Shown piece after piece: positions 50,403 to 58,638 of a stretch of DNA of 64,000 nt. Within the stretch, counting starts at the first letter, position 1; each line of letters starts with the position of its first letter. The DNA comes from Megamonas hypermegale (GTDB taxonomy: Bacteria > Bacillota > Negativicutes > Selenomonadales > Selenomonadaceae): NCBI RefSeq assembly GCF_900187035.1, contig NZ_LT906446.1:1240001-1304000 (forward strand), read 5' to 3'. Under the pieces are notes generated by a model that saw only the letters and a program-made list of their open reading frames with translations, was not told the DNA's origin and did no database searches. The translations under genes were made by a program, and so were the position numbers.

Positions 50403-51611
50403 TTATTTTACTGTTACTAATTCCATTTTATCTGTTTCGTTGTTATCCACTACAGATTTTTCAAAGTCAATTGTTTTTTGTTCTGGTTTTATTTTTGTAT
50501 CCACAGATTTATATAATTCTTTTTCTGCATTTAAACTATTTTCACGTTTAGGTACATTTACATTATTTTGTTTAACAGTATCCTGTTTTACTGTAGTATC
50601 TTGTTTGTCTTTTTCATCAGCAACTTCATTAATTTCAACTGGTTGTACAGCATTGGCAGTTATTGGTGTTAATGTTGCTACAGTATAATTTTTATTTAAA
50701 GTAAAGTTAACATCAAAAATATTGCTTATATCAGTTAAGCGAATGTATGGTTTCTTGCTAAATAATGATACAGCTGCACTGCCTTTTGTTGTAGTTGCAT
50801 TATTATTTTCAACTTTTACAGCAGTATTCAATGTCTTTGCTAAATTTTCTACAGGTACATAAGTTAAATTTTGATAATTAACAGCTTTGAAATCTAATTT
50901 TTTGCCATTGTACATGAGATTTACTGGAGCTGCTACAAAATTTGGCAAACCATTTGAAGCTTCAATGGATTTTGCAACATAATCATCACTTACAAAATCA
51001 GCAATACCATAACCAGCTAAACCTTGTTTAACAAAATCAACTGTGAGATTTTGCATATTATATCCATCTGGATAAATATAATAAGCTACTCTGCCATCTT
51101 GTGTTTTATCGATGACTAAACGATTGTACATAATCTGTACTTCTGTACCAACATCTACTTTATCGAATAATTTTTCAACATCGGCTTCTACCATGCGCAC
51201 ACAACCATTAGAAACGTAATGACCTACGGAACTTGGTTTATTAGTACCATGAATACCATAGTTACCACCTATGCCAAGCCAACGATAGCCAAGCGGATTA
51301 TCAGGGCCAGATGAAATTGCAACACTTGTATCACCTGGGTCAACCCAAGTAGGATTTTCAATTTTTTCAACGATTTTATAAAAACCAGCTGGTGTTTTAG
51401 TCTCTATTCTACCTACACCAACAGGATACATCGCTACACAATTATTATCTTCATAAAGGCGCAACGAACGCGCTGGAATATTAATCAATATCCAACGTTT
51501 AACCGTATTAACAGGAGCACTATTAGAAGTGTTTGTGTTTTCTGCTGCAAATACTACAGCTTGTGCCATTAAGATACATAAAAATACAAATAAAGCCATA
51601 ATTTTTTTCAT
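50403..51611 (-). CDS. Secreted L,D-transpeptidase (YkuD) with copper-amine-oxidase-like domain
   Basis: 402 aa from ATG 51611. Sec signal peptide (1-22, cut near FAA). YkuD catalytic domain about 37-170 with His121 (GIHGTN) and nucleophile Cys137 (HYVSNGCVRM). Residues about 215-310 resemble a Cu_amine_oxidN1-type stalk (APVNLMYNGKKLDFKAVNY, TYVPVENLAKTL), often found in Firmicute wall proteins. The last about 85 residues are Lys/Asp/Val-rich and probably disordered. It makes 3-3 peptidoglycan cross-links or anchors proteins. First gene of the polA operon. Confidence 0.9.
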   Translation of the reverse strand: MKKIMALFVFLCILMAQAVVFAAENTNTSNSAPVNTVKRWILINIPARSLRLYEDNNCVAMYPVGVGRIETKTPAGFYKIVEKIENPTWVDPGDTSVAISSGPDNPLGYRWLGIGGNYGIHGTNKPSSVGHYVSNGCVRMVEADVEKLFDKVDVGTEVQIMYNRLVIDKTQDGRVAYYIYPDGYNMQNLTVDFVKQGLAGYGIADFVSDDYVAKSIEASNGLPNFVAAPVNLMYNGKKLDFKAVNYQNLTYVPVENLAKTLNTAVKVENNNATTTKGSAAVSLFSKKPYIRLTDISNIFDVNFTLNKNYTVATLTPITANAVQPVEINEVADEKDKQDTTVKQDTVKQNNVNVPKRENSLNAEKELYKSVDTKIKPEQKTIDFEKSVVDNNETDKMELVTVK

Positions 51612-51695
51612 AAAAACCACTTTTCCTTCTACAAAATATTTCTCGTTATCTTATAATAACACATCGTATACTTTTTACAATACCAAAACCATTAC

Positions 51696-51724
51696 TGGAC
51701 AAGATAAAATCACAGGATTATAAT
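51696..51724 (+). promoter_or_regulatory. Promoter of folT
   Basis: TGGACA (51696-51701), 17 bases, TATAAT (51719-51724); transcription would begin just before the riboswitch. Confidence 0.75.
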
Positions 51725-51741
51725 AAATATTATTGCTTTTA

Positions 51742-51840
51742 AGCAGAGTAAATATCTGTGCGTTAAGTGTCAGACAGACGGGGAGTTGCTGTCTGAACGA
51801 AAAGATTTTCTTGCGGTACAGATATTGCATCCCGCTGCTA
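51742..51840 (+). promoter_or_regulatory. Tetrahydrofolate (THF-I) riboswitch
   Basis: GCAGAGTAAATATCTGTGCG, then GTTAAGTGT, paired CAGACAG/CTGTCTG arms, ACGAA, and the closing TACAGATATTGCATCCCGCTGC match the THF-I consensus (AGAGTA...GCGTTAAGTGT...GGGA...TTGC...GAACGAA...GCATCCCGCT). Outer helix GCAG/CTGC and inner ATATCTGT/ACAGATAT pair. It lies about 50 bases before the folT start, so translational or mixed control is likely. Confidence 0.93.
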
Positions 51841-51893
51841 CATACAGGAAAGATTTCCTACTATGTGGCAACGCCAATTTAGGAGGTATCTTT

Positions 51894-52385
51894 ATGTATA
51901 TTGTATCTAGTGGTATATTCATTGCAATAACTATTCTATTCACTTATGTTTTTGCTATCCAAACCCCATTTGTCCGCATTGATTTTGCTTTTATTCCAAT
52001 AGCTATCTACGCTTCTATGTGGGGAGCAAAAAAAACTATAATAATGGCTGTATTGGCTGATATTATCGGCAGTAATCTATTCATGCCAGGACTTTATTTT
52101 CCTGGTTTTACTCTAAGTGCAGCTGTATCAGCATTTATTTATGGTAAATTCCTCTATAAACAGGAAATAACCTTAAAAAAATTATTCATAATGAATGGTT
52201 GCATACTTTTATTTGTCGATTGTATTTTAAACAATATCTGGTTAACATTGATGTACCATGATGCTGCTGTAGCATTTTTCTCTTTACGCTTAATAAAAGC
52301 AGCACTTCTCACATCTGTAAAAGCCGTTGTTTTATACAATTTGTTTAAACCACTAAAAGTTTTTATTTTAAAATACAGTAAATAA
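51894..52385 (+). CDS. folT: Folate ECF transporter S component FolT
   Basis: 163 aa from ATG 51894 (AGGAGG at 51881-51886); an open frame upstream runs through the riboswitch and is not coding. Five to six membrane helices with VRIDFAFIPIAIYASMWGAKK, the conserved start of FolT S components that bind folate. It needs the shared EcfA/A'/T module, not encoded here. The THF riboswitch upstream confirms folate as ligand. Followed after 29 bases by a 30-codon ORF. Confidence 0.92.
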   Translation: MYIVSSGIFIAITILFTYVFAIQTPFVRIDFAFIPIAIYASMWGAKKTIIMAVLADIIGSNLFMPGLYFPGFTLSAAVSAFIYGKFLYKQEITLKKLFIMNGCILLFVDCILNNIWLTLMYHDAAVAFFSLRLIKAALLTSVKAVVLYNLFKPLKVFILKYSK

Positions 52386-52414
52386 TATCTATATTTCATA
52401 AAGGAAGATTTATT

Positions 52415-52507
52415 ATGGATTTTGGTGATTTATTTTTAATTTTTCTCCTGATTGTTGTCTTTATTTACACTTTCTGGGATGATGTTTTCACCGACACGCA
52501 ATTTTAA
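52415..52507 (+). CDS. 30-residue predicted membrane micropeptide downstream of folT
   Basis: ATG 52415 is preceded by AAAGGAAG at a good distance; stop TAA at 52505. The peptide has an acidic start (MDFGD), a single hydrophobic helix (about 6-20, LFLIFLLIVVFIYTFW) and an acidic end (DDVFTDTQF). It ends right at the folT terminator, so it shares the riboswitch-controlled transcript. Not recognised. It could be a small partner of FolT or a chance ORF; the strong ribosome site and clean single-helix layout favour real translation. Confidence 0.55.
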   Translation: MDFGDLFLIFLLIVVFIYTFWDDVFTDTQF

Positions 52508-52549
52508 AAAACGACCTTTGATAGTTATGTGACTATTAAAGGTCGTTTT
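52508..52549 (+). terminator. Bidirectional terminator between folT operon and azlD
   Basis: AAAACGACCTTT (52508-52519) pairs with AAAGGTCGTTTT (52538-52549), with an inner TAGT/ACTA stem; followed by CTTTTTC. Confidence 0.92.
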
Positions 52550-52554
52550 CTTTT

Positions 52555-52884
52555 TCACAAAAAAACATATTGTACAAGTGCCATATAAAAAATTGTTCCG
52601 CCTGCTATAGAAATGAGCATTTGCCTTTTCCATAGATGTAAAATGACGACAAAAACAATAGCTATCAATTCTGGAATACCATGACTACCTGTAAATATAT
52701 TTACATTTTTTAAACAATAGATAATTAAAAGACCAAAAACAGCAGAAGGAAGTAGATTACCGAGATATCGAATGTATTTAGGTGTAAATTTCTCTGTAGG
52801 AAATAAAATAAATGGTATAAAACGCGTCAAAACTGTTCCCAATACTACCATAGCAATAGTTATTATCTGTTCTGAAAAACTCAT
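52555..52884 (-). CDS. azlD: Branched-chain amino acid exporter small subunit AzlD
   Basis: 109 aa, three to four membrane helices, AzlD family ([32 protein letters not shown]). With AzlC it forms an LIV-E type exporter of branched-chain amino acids. Its ATG overlaps a TGA (ATGA, 52884-52881) in the frame that would normally end azlC; see the azlC entry for the frame disturbance. Confidence 0.9.
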   Translation of the reverse strand: MSFSEQIITIAMVVLGTVLTRFIPFILFPTEKFTPKYIRYLGNLLPSAVFGLLIIYCLKNVNIFTGSHGIPELIAIVFVVILHLWKRQMLISIAGGTIFYMALVQYVFL

Positions 52885-53593
52885 TTACTAAATGCCCCTT
52901 TTTTAATGAACTACGCAATAAAGTTAATGTGGCTAAGATTATAAGCATAGATGGTATTATAAAATTATCTGCGCCAAAGATACATAGACAGATTACAGAA
53001 ATCAAAATACCCAATATTGATGATATATGATTTTTTTCATGTAACCATTGTTCAAGGAAGATAACAACAAACATTGCTGTCATCACAAATTCCAAACCTT
53101 CTGTATTAAAATGGATTAATGAGCCAAAAATACCGCCAAGCGTTGCACCTACAACCCAATACATATGATTAAATACAGTAACGGCAAACATGAACCAGCC
53201 ACGGTCAATATCTTTAGGAATTCTCGCTGTGTAATTGATAGAAAAACTTTCATCACACATACCAAATATGAGATAAATCTTTTTCCAACCCGTATGACGA
53301 TATTTTTCTAACATAGAAATACCATAAAATAAATGCCTAGCATTAATCATAAGCGTCATCAATAAAGCCTGTACAGGATTAAAAGCACTCAACAACAAGC
53401 TAACAGTGACAAATTCCACAGAACCCGCAAAAATGGTCAAACTCATCAACATAGGGTACCAAAAACTAAATCCTGAGACATTCATATAAATTCCATATGC
53501 CATTCCCAAAAATAAAAAACCAGCTAAGATAGGTACGGTATGCGGAAATGCCGCGATAAAAGCTTTTCGTATTATACTAAATTTATTTTCCAT
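52778..53593 (-). CDS. azlC: Branched-chain amino acid exporter large subunit AzlC, C-terminus out of frame
   Basis: The annotated frame gives 271 aa. Residues 1-233 are a normal AzlC ([52 protein letters not shown]). The last about 38 residues are read through azlD in another frame and look unlike AzlC. At 52898-52904, A AAA AAG followed by GGG is a -1 slippery heptamer in frame; shifting there (or adding one base to the A6 run) ends the protein after AFSK at TGA 52883-52881, giving 237 aa and the usual 4-base ATGA overlap with azlD. Either a one-base deletion, a sequencing error, or programmed frameshifting. Confidence 0.82.
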   Translation of the reverse strand: MENKFSIIRKAFIAAFPHTVPILAGFLFLGMAYGIYMNVSGFSFWYPMLMSLTIFAGSVEFVTVSLLLSAFNPVQALLMTLMINARHLFYGISMLEKYRHTGWKKIYLIFGMCDESFSINYTARIPKDIDRGWFMFAVTVFNHMYWVVGATLGGIFGSLIHFNTEGLEFVMTAMFVVIFLEQWLHEKNHISSILGILISVICLCIFGADNFIIPSMLIILATLTLLRSSLKKGHLVNEFFRTDNNYCYGSIGNSFDAFYTIYFISYREIYT

Positions 53594-53611
53594 ATTACCT
53601 TCCCTTCTATT

Positions 53612-54379
53612 TTAAATAAAAAATTCATTATTCTTTCTAGTGGAACAAAGTGGTGTTAAATGTTCTTTTAATTTATTTAATATTTCTATCGGTACGTATC
53701 GGCAATTCATCGGACATACTTTTATACAACGCAAGCAAGATATACATTTTGTCGCTTCACATTCAAAAGAAAATTCATCAATTGCATGTGTTGGACAAGC
53801 TACAACACACATTCCACAACTTATACATTTATCTTTATCTAAACGCGGTGCCATTGATGAAGCCATTGCCATTTTATATGGTCTATTTCCGCTAACAGCT
53901 ATATCATCATAAACTTCAGTAGTTATTTTAGCTTTTATCTGCTTGGCAAAACTTTTTAATTCTTTTTTATCTTCCATATCAGGTCTACCTGCTCCAAACT
54001 CTGGCACTATGGAATGCTGAGTTACAACAGCAGCTGCTGCAATCACCTTAAAATTATTTTTTTCAGCTAAATCTTTTAATTCTATTAAAGTATCTTCATA
54101 AGCACGATTGCCAAAAGTAACAACTAATACTGCTAATGCGCCATTACCTGAAATATTTTCAGCAAAACGTTGCGTAAAAGTCTGTGGCACTCTGCCTGCA
54201 TAAGAAGGTACGCCGATTAAAACCAAATCATCTTTTGTAAACTCAGCTTTTAATTCTCTATTTTGATATAATGTCAAATCAACATCTTCTGCTACCATTT
54301 TTAAATCCATAGATAAACAATCTAATACGTCACGTGTGCTATCTGTAGGACTAAAAAATACATTATATAGGTTTTTCAT
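53612..54379 (-). CDS. EFR1-type flavodoxin-ferredoxin fusion
   Basis: 255 aa. The N-terminal about 150 residues are flavodoxin-like (FSPTDSTRDVLDCLS for the FMN phosphate loop, PSYAGRVPQTF, GNRAYEDTLIEL). The C-terminal part has two 4Fe-4S motifs, CISCGMCVVACP and CISCLRCIKVCP. Cytoplasmic electron carrier/oxidoreductase of the EFR1 family, typical for anaerobes; partner unknown. It sits upstream of azlC on the same strand, 18 bases away. Confidence 0.88.
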   Translation of the reverse strand: MKNLYNVFFSPTDSTRDVLDCLSMDLKMVAEDVDLTLYQNRELKAEFTKDDLVLIGVPSYAGRVPQTFTQRFAENISGNGALAVLVVTFGNRAYEDTLIELKDLAEKNNFKVIAAAAVVTQHSIVPEFGAGRPDMEDKKELKSFAKQIKAKITTEVYDDIAVSGNRPYKMAMASSMAPRLDKDKCISCGMCVVACPTHAIDEFSFECEATKCISCLRCIKVCPMNCRYVPIEILNKLKEHLTPLCSTRKNNEFFI

Positions 54380-54403
54380 TTAAAACACTTCCTCATATCA
54401 TAA

Positions 54404-54439
54404 AAAAATCCACCAGCCGAAAACGACTGATGGATTTTT
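54404..54439 (-). terminator. Terminator of the propionate gene run
   Basis: AAAAATCCACCAGCCG (54404-54419) pairs with CGACTGATGGATTTTT (54424-54439), two G-T pairs; T7 run follows in the minus-strand transcript. Confidence 0.88.
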
Positions 54440-54454
54440 CATACAAATTAATAA

Positions 54455-54832
54455 TTAGCCAACAACAACCATTGCTTGACCAGGTTTTACGCTATCTCCA
54501 GCATTAACGGAGAAGGATTTAACTGTACCAGCGCATGGTGCAGCAATTTCATTCTGCATTTTCATAGCTTCGAGAATTAATAAAGTATCGCCAGCGTTAA
54601 CAGCTTGACCAACGGAAGCTACTAATTTAACGATTTTACCAGGCATTGGAGCACTAACTGTAGTATCACCAGCAGCAGCAGGTGCAGCAGCAGCTGGAGC
54701 AGCTTTAGGTGCAGGTGCAGGTGCAGCAGCAGGTGCTGGAGCTGCTTTAGGTGCAGGAGCTGCAGCAGCTTTTACTTCTTCGATTTCAACTTCATAAGCG
54801 TTACCATTTACAGTGATGTTAAATTTTTTCAC
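54455..54832 (-). CDS. mmdC: Biotin carboxyl carrier subunit of methylmalonyl-CoA decarboxylase, GTG start
   Basis: 125 aa from GTG 54832, eight bases after GGAGG; the TTG five codons upstream overlaps that site. N-terminal about 20 residues, then an Ala/Pro-rich linker (about 20-55), then a biotinyl domain with biotin Lys91 in EAMKMQNE. The linker lets biotin swing between the carboxyltransferase (mmdA) and the decarboxylation or acceptor site. It could equally be the 1.3S-like carrier of a transcarboxylase. Last gene of the propionate run. Confidence 0.9.
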   Translation of the reverse strand: MKKFNITVNGNAYEVEIEEVKAAAAPAPKAAPAPAAAPAPAPKAAPAAAAPAAAGDTTVSAPMPGKIVKLVASVGQAVNAGDTLLILEAMKMQNEIAAPCAGTVKSFSVNAGDSVKPGQAMVVVG

Positions 54833-54895
54833 TTTGTATTCCTCCAAGATATTACTTTTTATTTGGATATTATTGGTTTATTGATGACGGAAAAA

Positions 54896-55042
54896 TTAAG
54901 CGTTGTCGCGTCTGCCCGCCATTGTCCAAGCATCGCTGCGTTTAATACGAACAGCTATGACTTTTTTGCCAATCATCATTTCTACAGCGGCAGAAATAGC
55001 AGCTACTACTTCTTCGCTAATAGGAGCATTGTTATTTGCCAT
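54896..55042 (-). CDS. mmdE: Small MmdE/OadG-like subunit, 48 aa
   Basis: 48 aa, ATG 55042 with GGGGAGAG upstream. ISEEVVAAISAAVEMMIG and SDAWTMAGRRDNA match the C-terminal part of OadG/MmdD-type gamma-delta subunits; in Veillonella the 55-aa epsilon subunit MmdE has the same relation to MmdD. It lies between mmdA and mmdC, as in mmdADECB. No transmembrane helix, so it does not replace the membrane-anchoring MmdD. Probably stabilises the complex or its carrier. Too short for most automatic gene calls. Confidence 0.82.
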   Translation of the reverse strand: MANNNAPISEEVVAAISAAVEMMIGKKVIAVRIKRSDAWTMAGRRDNA

Positions 55043-55062
55043 GTTAATTTACTCTCCCCTTA

Positions 55063-56598
55063 TTATAATGGAACATTGCCGTGTTTTTTAGCCGGACGTG
55101 TTTCACGTTTGCTTGCAAGCATGTTCAAAGCAGTGATAATACGAGGACGTGTTTCTTTTGGATCAATTACCATATCAATGTAACCACGTTCTGCTGCTTT
55201 ATAAGGTGTAGCAAATTCAGCAATATATTCTTCTGTATGAGCTTTTTTAGTTTCTGGGTCATCTTTACGGAAGATGATATTAGCTGCACCAGCAGGACCC
55301 ATAACTGCAATTTCAGCAGTAGGCCAAGCCATAACTTGGTCAGCACCGAGTTCACGAGAGCACATAGCGAGGTAAGAACCGCCGTATGCTTTACGAGTTA
55401 TAACTGTAACTTTTGGTACAGTTGCTTCACAATAAGCGTAAAGCATTTTTGCACCATGGCGAATAATACCGCCATATTCCTGGTCAGTACCAGGCAAGAA
55501 GCCAGGAACGTCAACGAGGTTGACAATAGGAATATTGAATGCGTCACAGAAACGAATAAAGCGAGCAGATTTATCAGATGCATTGATATCGAGGCAGCCT
55601 GCCATTACTGCTGGCTGGTTGGCAATGATACCAACGGAACGTCCGCCGAAATGCGCAAAGCAAGTGATAATATTTGTAGCATAATGCTGATGAACTTCAT
55701 AGAATTCACCATCATCAACGATAGAACGAATAACATCTTTCATGTCATAAGGCATGTTAGAGTTATCTGGAATTACTGTATCGAGGCTATCATCCATACG
55801 AGATGGGTCATCAGCTGTTGGTCTTTCTGGAGCATCATCCATATTATTGCTTGGTAAGAAGCTGAGCAAATAACGAATTTGTTCAATGCAATCTGCTTCA
55901 TTATCAGCAGCAAAATGAGCAACACCAGAAACAGTGTTATGAGTCATAGCACCACCGAGCTGTTCAGCTGTAACTTCTTCTGCAGTAACAGATTTGATAA
56001 CAGCTGGACCAGTGATAAACATCTGGCTAGTGTTTTTAACCATATAAATGAAGTCTGTAAGAGCTGGAGAATATACTGCACCACCAGCGCATGGTCCCAT
56101 GATTACAGAAATCTGTGGAACAACACCAGATGCATCAGTATTTCTCTGGAAAATTCCGCCGTAACCAGAAAGTGCATCAACTGCTTCTTGAATACGAGCC
56201 CCGCCGGAATCATTGATACCAACGCAAGGAGCGCCCATTTTTAAAGACATTTCCTGTACTTTCCAGATTTTTTTAGCGTGCATTTCACCAAGAGAACCAC
56301 CTTCTACAGTGAAATCTTGTGCATATGCATATACTAAACGGCCATCTACAGTACCATAGCCTGTGATAACACCTTCAGCAGGTAAATCTTTCTTTTCCTG
56401 ACCGAAGTTAGTGCAACGATGTTTTACAAACTGATCTAATTCAACGAATGTACCTTCATCAAAAAGTTTTTCAATACGTTCACGAGCAGTCATTTTACCT
56501 TTAGCATGCTGTTTTGCAACACGTTTAGGACCGCCTGCTTGCAAAATGTGTTCCTTTTTGGCATTCATGAGGTCAATTCTTTCTTGAACTGTAGCCAA
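55063..56598 (-). CDS. mmdA: Methylmalonyl-CoA decarboxylase carboxyltransferase subunit, TTG start
   Basis: 511 aa from TTG 56598 (GGAGG seven bases upstream). Acyl-CoA carboxyltransferase family with two crotonase-like halves: GINDSGGARIQEAVDALSGY in the first, and VPGFLPGTDQEYGGIIRHGAK plus KAYGGSYLAMCSRELGAD in the second. It moves the carboxyl group from (S)-methylmalonyl-CoA to biotin on MmdC, giving propionyl-CoA. Closely similar chains serve propionyl-CoA carboxylase and the 12S transcarboxylase subunit; gene context favours succinate-to-propionate conversion. Followed by mmdE and mmdC. Confidence 0.93.
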   Translation of the reverse strand: MATVQERIDLMNAKKEHILQAGGPKRVAKQHAKGKMTARERIEKLFDEGTFVELDQFVKHRCTNFGQEKKDLPAEGVITGYGTVDGRLVYAYAQDFTVEGGSLGEMHAKKIWKVQEMSLKMGAPCVGINDSGGARIQEAVDALSGYGGIFQRNTDASGVVPQISVIMGPCAGGAVYSPALTDFIYMVKNTSQMFITGPAVIKSVTAEEVTAEQLGGAMTHNTVSGVAHFAADNEADCIEQIRYLLSFLPSNNMDDAPERPTADDPSRMDDSLDTVIPDNSNMPYDMKDVIRSIVDDGEFYEVHQHYATNIITCFAHFGGRSVGIIANQPAVMAGCLDINASDKSARFIRFCDAFNIPIVNLVDVPGFLPGTDQEYGGIIRHGAKMLYAYCEATVPKVTVITRKAYGGSYLAMCSRELGADQVMAWPTAEIAVMGPAGAANIIFRKDDPETKKAHTEEYIAEFATPYKAAERGYIDMVIDPKETRPRIITALNMLASKRETRPAKKHGNVPL

Positions 56599-56641
56599 AA
56601 TTATACCTCCTTAATAAAATCTATGCTTAAAATAAGCTAGA

Positions 56642-57064
56642 TTATTTTGTTTCATCTAAACGCTGAGCAAGTTCTAATAAGATACCGCTAGCTTTTGGAT
56701 GAACAAATGCAATACTGGAATTGCCAGCGCCGTAACGAGGTTTTTCATCAATCATACGAACGCCTTTTTCTTTCATTTCAGCGATAGCTTCTTCAATGTT
56801 ATCAACATTTAAAGCAACATGTTGAATACCAGTGCGACCACCATTTTTAGCGATGAATTTAGCGATTGGGCCATCATCAGTAGTGGATTCGAGAAGTTCT
56901 AATTCAACTTCACCACATGGAACGAAGCTTACTTTAACTTTCTGGTCTTCGATAACTTCATCTTCTTTAGTAATTTTAATACCTAAAACTTCTTCATAGA
57001 ATTTTTTTGCTTCTTGAAGATTTGGTACAGCAATACCGATATGGTCAACTCTGTTGATTTTCAT
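56642..57064 (-). CDS. mce: Methylmalonyl-CoA epimerase
   Basis: 140 aa, two beta-alpha-beta3 modules of the VOC fold. Metal ligands come from VDHIGIAVPNL (His), TGIQHVALNV (His) and GILLELAQ (Glu); KVSFVPCGEVELELLE is typical. It interconverts (R)- and (S)-methylmalonyl-CoA, linking the mutase product to the decarboxylase. GGAGGG precedes ATG 57064. It lies between meaB and mmdA in the run. Confidence 0.96.
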   Translation of the reverse strand: MKINRVDHIGIAVPNLQEAKKFYEEVLGIKITKEDEVIEDQKVKVSFVPCGEVELELLESTTDDGPIAKFIAKNGGRTGIQHVALNVDNIEEAIAEMKEKGVRMIDEKPRYGAGNSSIAFVHPKASGILLELAQRLDETK

Positions 57065-57092
57065 TGATAAGACCCTCCTGATAAATAATCTG

Positions 57093-58034
57093 TTATTTTT
57101 TTAACATATTATCCATAATTGTATTAACTACAGTATATGGATCATTTTGGCGAGTTTCAATAGCTTTTACATAAGCATCGATTTCGCCAGTTTTTATGAT
57201 ATGTTCAGTTATATAGGCACCTATAGAAGCATTCAAACGGTCTAAAAGTTCATTTTTAGCACGTTTATGACGTCTAATAGCTAAATTGCCACTTTCAGTC
57301 AAGTATTTTTGATGTTCTTCTATAGTTTCCACTAATTCATCTATACCTTCGCCTCTATTAGCCATAACCTTTTTAATAGGTGGACGCCAATCATGTTTAA
57401 CGCCATCAAGGTCAAGCATCATATTCAGTTCGATATATAATTTATTTGCACCATCAAGATCTGCTTTATTGATGGTAAAAATATCACCGATTTCCAATAT
57501 TCCGGCTTTAATAGCCTGGATATCGTCACCAAGTCCCGGTACTAATACAACCATAGTTGTATCAGCGGCTTTGACAATATCAACTTCAGACTGACCTACA
57601 CCAACAGTTTCTACAATAATAACATCTTTGCCAAAAGCATCCATTGCTTTTATTGCATCAGCTGTTTTATGTGATAAGCCACCTAAGCTGCCTCTTGTCC
57701 CCATGCTGCGGATAAATACACCTTCATCCAAAGTCAAACTGTTCATTCTAATACGGTCACCTAAAATAGCGCCGCCTGTAAATGGACTAGTCGGGTCAAT
57801 AGCGATGATACCAACTGTTTTACCTTGATTACGATAAGCTCTTGCAAGTTTATCAGTAAGAGTGGATTTACCTGCACCTGGTGGGCCAGTAATACCAAGG
57901 ACAAAGGCATGCCCGGTATGTGGATACAGTTTTTTCATGATTTCTACTGCAGAATCTGTTTCATTTTCTATTGCTGTAATTGCACGAGTAAGAGCTAAAC
58001 GATTTCCATTTAACAATTCTTGAGCTATATCCAT
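57093..58034 (-). CDS. meaB: MeaB/ArgK-type G3E GTPase, mutase chaperone
   Basis: 313 aa. P-loop GPPGAGKSTLTDKL near 50-63, GIIAIDPTSPFTGGAILGDRIRM, TVGVGQSEVDIVKAAD, and NKADLDGANKL for the guanine base. It guards methylmalonyl-CoA mutase, gating B12 loading and ejecting damaged cofactor. Older records call it an arginine/ornithine transport ATPase, not supported by context. Follows the B12-binding mutase subunit, with about 185 bases including an inverted repeat between. Confidence 0.95.
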   Translation of the reverse strand: MDIAQELLNGNRLALTRAITAIENETDSAVEIMKKLYPHTGHAFVLGITGPPGAGKSTLTDKLARAYRNQGKTVGIIAIDPTSPFTGGAILGDRIRMNSLTLDEGVFIRSMGTRGSLGGLSHKTADAIKAMDAFGKDVIIVETVGVGQSEVDIVKAADTTMVVLVPGLGDDIQAIKAGILEIGDIFTINKADLDGANKLYIELNMMLDLDGVKHDWRPPIKKVMANRGEGIDELVETIEEHQKYLTESGNLAIRRHKRAKNELLDRLNASIGAYITEHIIKTGEIDAYVKAIETRQNDPYTVVNTIMDNMLKK

Positions 58035-58135
58035 ATAAGCACCACCTTTGATTGATAGCTTCTGTCCCTTTTGACAAAATATGCCGGCACAAAAGCTACA
58101 TATTTTGTTTTTACAAATTTAAGTCTTTACTTAAT

Positions 58136-58186
58136 AAGGCAATTCATCTCACTACTTGCATAACGAGAAAGGATGAATTGCCTTTT
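58136..58186 (-). other. Inverted repeat between mutase B12 subunit and meaB
   Basis: AAGGCAATTCATC (58136-58148) pairs with GATGAATTGCCTT (58172-58184) over a 23-base loop. In the minus-strand transcript the following U-run is poor, so it could be a leaky terminator or stabilising hairpin behind the mutase genes. Confidence 0.55.
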
Positions 58187-58220
58187 AAGTTTTAGATAAA
58201 ATTAACGCGCTAAGCCTTAA

Positions 58221-58610
58221 TTAGTCTTTTTTTACATGTTCTTTGATGTAGTTAACAACATCAGATGTTGGAGTACCAGGAGTGAATACTTCTGCGATAC
58301 CAGCTTCTTTTAATGCTGGGATATCGCCTTCTGGAATAACGCCACCACCGATGATTAATACATCGTTCATGCCTTTTTCTCTAACAAGATTTACAACTTT
58401 AGGGAAAAGGTGTGGATGAGCACCGGAAAGAATGCTCATAGCAACAACATCAACGTCTTCCTGAAGAGCTGCTTCTGCAATCTGTTCAGGAGTCTGACGA
58501 AGACCTGTATAAATTACTTCAAAACCTGCATCGCGAAGTGCACGTGCTACTACTTTTGCTCCACGGTCATGACCATCCAAACCTGGTTTTGCTACTAATA
58601 CTCTAATCAT
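58221..58610 (-). CDS. mcmB: Methylmalonyl-CoA mutase, cobalamin-binding subunit
   Basis: 129 aa from ATG 58610, eight bases after GGAGG. B12-binding Rossmann domain: DGHDRGAK supplies the His that replaces the dimethylbenzimidazole ligand, followed by [13 protein letters not shown] and GGGVIPEGD. In many bacteria this domain is fused to the catalytic chain; here it is a separate protein, as in archaeal and several anaerobic mutases. Directly follows mcmA. Confidence 0.95.
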   Translation of the reverse strand: MIRVLVAKPGLDGHDRGAKVVARALRDAGFEVIYTGLRQTPEQIAEAALQEDVDVVAMSILSGAHPHLFPKVVNLVREKGMNDVLIIGGGVIPEGDIPALKEAGIAEVFTPGTPTSDVVNYIKEHVKKD

Positions 58611-58638
58611 TCTATTTACCTCCAAATATCTTCACTTA

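Noticed and set aside
51786-51893. N-terminal extension of folT through the riboswitch
   Set aside because: The frame is open but lies in structured RNA; the AGGAGG-ATG at 51881-51896 marks the real start.
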